This document shows positions 63,112 through 64,000 of a stretch of DNA of 64,000 nt, piece by piece. Origin of the DNA: a bacterium (GTDB lineage Bacteria; CAIWAD01); NCBI GenBank assembly GCA_030429345.1, contig JAUIFJ010000010.1:73512-137511 (forward strand). The letters are read 5' to 3'. The translations under genes were made by a program, and so were the position numbers. Every line of letters starts with the position of its first letter. The stretch's first letter is position 1. Below the pieces are notes generated by a model that saw nothing but the letters and a program-made list of their open reading frames with translations, had not been told where the DNA came from and did not search any database.

Positions 63112-63675
63112 ATGAATCGCTGGATGCGCATGGCCCTGCTGGCGCTGCTGGCCTTTTCCATTGCGGCCTGCGGCGGCAAGGGAGACGAGAACCAGCATGT
63201 CGGCAAGGCGAAGGAACCGCAGAAGCCGCAGCAGCTCACGAAGAGCAAGGGCGGCGCGCCGGGCAGCCTGAGCGAAGCCGGAGCGGTGATCGAGCTGAAG
63301 GATTTCGACTGGGCGAAGACCGAAGGCAAAGTGGTCTTCATCGAGTTCTGGGGCACCTGGTGCGGTCCCTGCATTCGGACCATGCCCGCAATCCAGAAGC
63401 ACTATGACCACTACAAGTCGAACCCCGACTTCATGATGATGGCCATCAACACGGGAAGCCGCGGGGACAACGTGAAGAAGATCTCCCAGTGGCGGCAGGT
63501 CAACAAGGCCTATACCTTCCCCGTCTACCTGGACAGCGGCCGGGAGCAGAGCCAGAAGTACAAGGTCACGGGCATTCCGCGCTCGGTGATCCTGGACCGC
63601 CAGGGCGAGGTCGCCTACAGCGGCCACCCGATGCGCATTCCCGCGGACCTGCTGGAAAAGCTGTTGAACAGCTAG
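63112..63675 (+). CDS. TlpA/ResA-like thioredoxin-fold lipoprotein
   Basis: A 187-residue protein with a lipoprotein signal (hydrophobic residues 7-18, lipobox FSIAAC with Cys20) and a charged linker. A thioredoxin-like domain follows with FWGTWCGPCIRTMPAIQKHY and the cis-Pro segment TGIPRSVILDRQG. It is a membrane-tethered extracytoplasmic redox protein, likely used in cytochrome c maturation or general disulfide reduction. It starts 2 bases after the thioredoxin stop and is followed by a terminator. Confidence 0.9.
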   Translation: MNRWMRMALLALLAFSIAACGGKGDENQHVGKAKEPQKPQQLTKSKGGAPGSLSEAGAVIELKDFDWAKTEGKVVFIEFWGTWCGPCIRTMPAIQKHYDHYKSNPDFMMMAINTGSRGDNVKKISQWRQVNKAYTFPVYLDSGREQSQKYKVTGIPRSVILDRQGEVAYSGHPMRIPADLLEKLLNS

Positions 63676-63701
63676 AACCGACAGAACGGATGGATCACAA
63701 C

Positions 63702-63722
63702 GGGCGCTCCGAAGGAGCGCCC
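63702..63722 (+). terminator. Terminator of the TPR-thioredoxin-TlpA operon
   Basis: GGGCGCTCC-gaa-GGAGCGCCC followed by TTTGT, 27 bases after the TlpA-like stop. The stem is strong and the T-tract short. Confidence 0.75.
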
Positions 63723-63748
63723 TTTGTACTCCCCTTCCACTTGGACAT

Positions 63749-63776
63749 GTCATCCCGTGGCTTGACCACGGGATCC
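63749..63776. repeat. REP-type palindrome, partial second copy of the 16.4 kb element
   Basis: TCCCGTGG-cttga-CCACGGGA. It differs from the copy at 16410 by a compensating pair of changes (C to T and G to A on opposite arms), and the following CCGCGTCGCAGACCGGAGTGC is identical. The right-hand unit (GGATTCCGTGGTC at about 63858) is cut short. Confidence 0.75.
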
Positions 63777-63870
63777 TGCTCCGCGTCGCAGACCGGAGTG
63801 CTGCCTTTCGCGCACACTCAGCCATCCAGTTGGCCCTCCGGCCTGCGGCCCCCTCGAAGGATTCCGTGGT

Positions 63871-64000
63871 CCCGCCCACTAGTGTCCGGTTTAGCCTGTT
63901 GCTCTTGGCCGTCAATCGTGTACTGAAGCCGCGCCACAGCGATTTTTGGGTGGTGGCGATTTCAACTGCGAATTGATCAAATTCCCTTTTCTCGTCTGAT
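63871..64000. other. Right edge, no gene seen; possible start of an insertion element
   Basis: The second REP unit breaks off at about 63870, and the sequence ACTAGTGTCCGGTTTAG begins soon after. TAGTGTCCGGTT-like ends occur on some IS4-group insertion sequences, but no transposase is visible within the remaining bases. The stretch looks lower in GC than its surroundings. Confidence 0.25.

Noticed and set aside
63106-63915. Minus-strand open frame over thioredoxin-like genes, continuing to the right edge
   Set aside because: Mostly antisense to the TlpA-like gene. The outer part resembles no transposase that I recognise.

Overview
The window is 64 kb of high-GC, tightly packed bacterial DNA. 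Start codons often overlap the preceding stop (ATGA or GTGA, 4 bases). Lipid A genes (lptF, lptG, lpxB, lpxK and a DUF374-type acyltransferase) show a Gram-negative outer membrane. Two secreted beta-helix proteins end in the 'NYPNPFN...GVYFVR...KVLLLK' type of C-terminal sorting domain. Together with the GC content this suggests an uncultured FCB-group or related lineage (Eisenbacteria-, Latescibacteria- or Krumholzibacteria-like) with type IX-style secretion. The taxonomic placement is inference.

Layout: 1-4.5 kb, minus-strand lptF-lptG, a Bax-inhibitor-1 protein and an SDR oxidoreductase. 4.6-21.8 kb, a chemotaxis and signalling region. The plus strand carries an HDOD protein, then cheA-globin MCP-cheW-PAS MCP-cheR-HDOD-cheB. 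The minus strand carries a receiver, then an operon of receiver, REC-histidine kinase, receiver, second cheA and a CheD-REC fusion. Four of these transcription units have FliA (sigma-28)-like promoter candidates with the same 12-base spacer. 22-27 kb, a VOC protein, a lipoprotein, an inositol monophosphatase-family protein, a short transcribed leader or sRNA with a strong terminator, a CT398-like zinc-ribbon protein, rnpB and recJ. 27-32 kb, fatty-acid/butyrate-type CoA genes (two acyl-CoA dehydrogenases, thiolase, 3-hydroxyacyl-CoA dehydrogenase) with an MBL-fold protein. 32-37 kb, nusB, gamma-glutamyltranspeptidase and lpxB-acyltransferase-lpxK.

37.4-43.1 kb is an accessory cassette. Two paralogous beta-helix exoproteins, whose middles look richer in A+T than their surroundings, lie between a copy of the 3' end of lpxK on each side (124 bases, about 5 mismatches). 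A fossil of a third sorting domain lies at the left.

43.4-59.7 kb is one long operon of glycan genes. It holds a free-standing Maf-N-like domain, a NeuB-like and a DegT-like protein that both look catalytically degenerate, a 1187-residue three-module glycosyltransferase, two GT9 proteins, three CgeB-like glycosyltransferases (two fused to Maf-N-like domains), a full Maf (DUF115) protein and two small proteins of unknown function. Maf proteins usually add nonulosonic acids to flagellin, so this is most likely a flagellin or surface-protein glycosylation island, consistent with the chemotaxis genes upstream. 60-63.7 kb encodes a long TPR protein, thioredoxin and a TlpA-like lipoprotein. REP-type palindromes occur at 16.4 kb and 63.7 kb.
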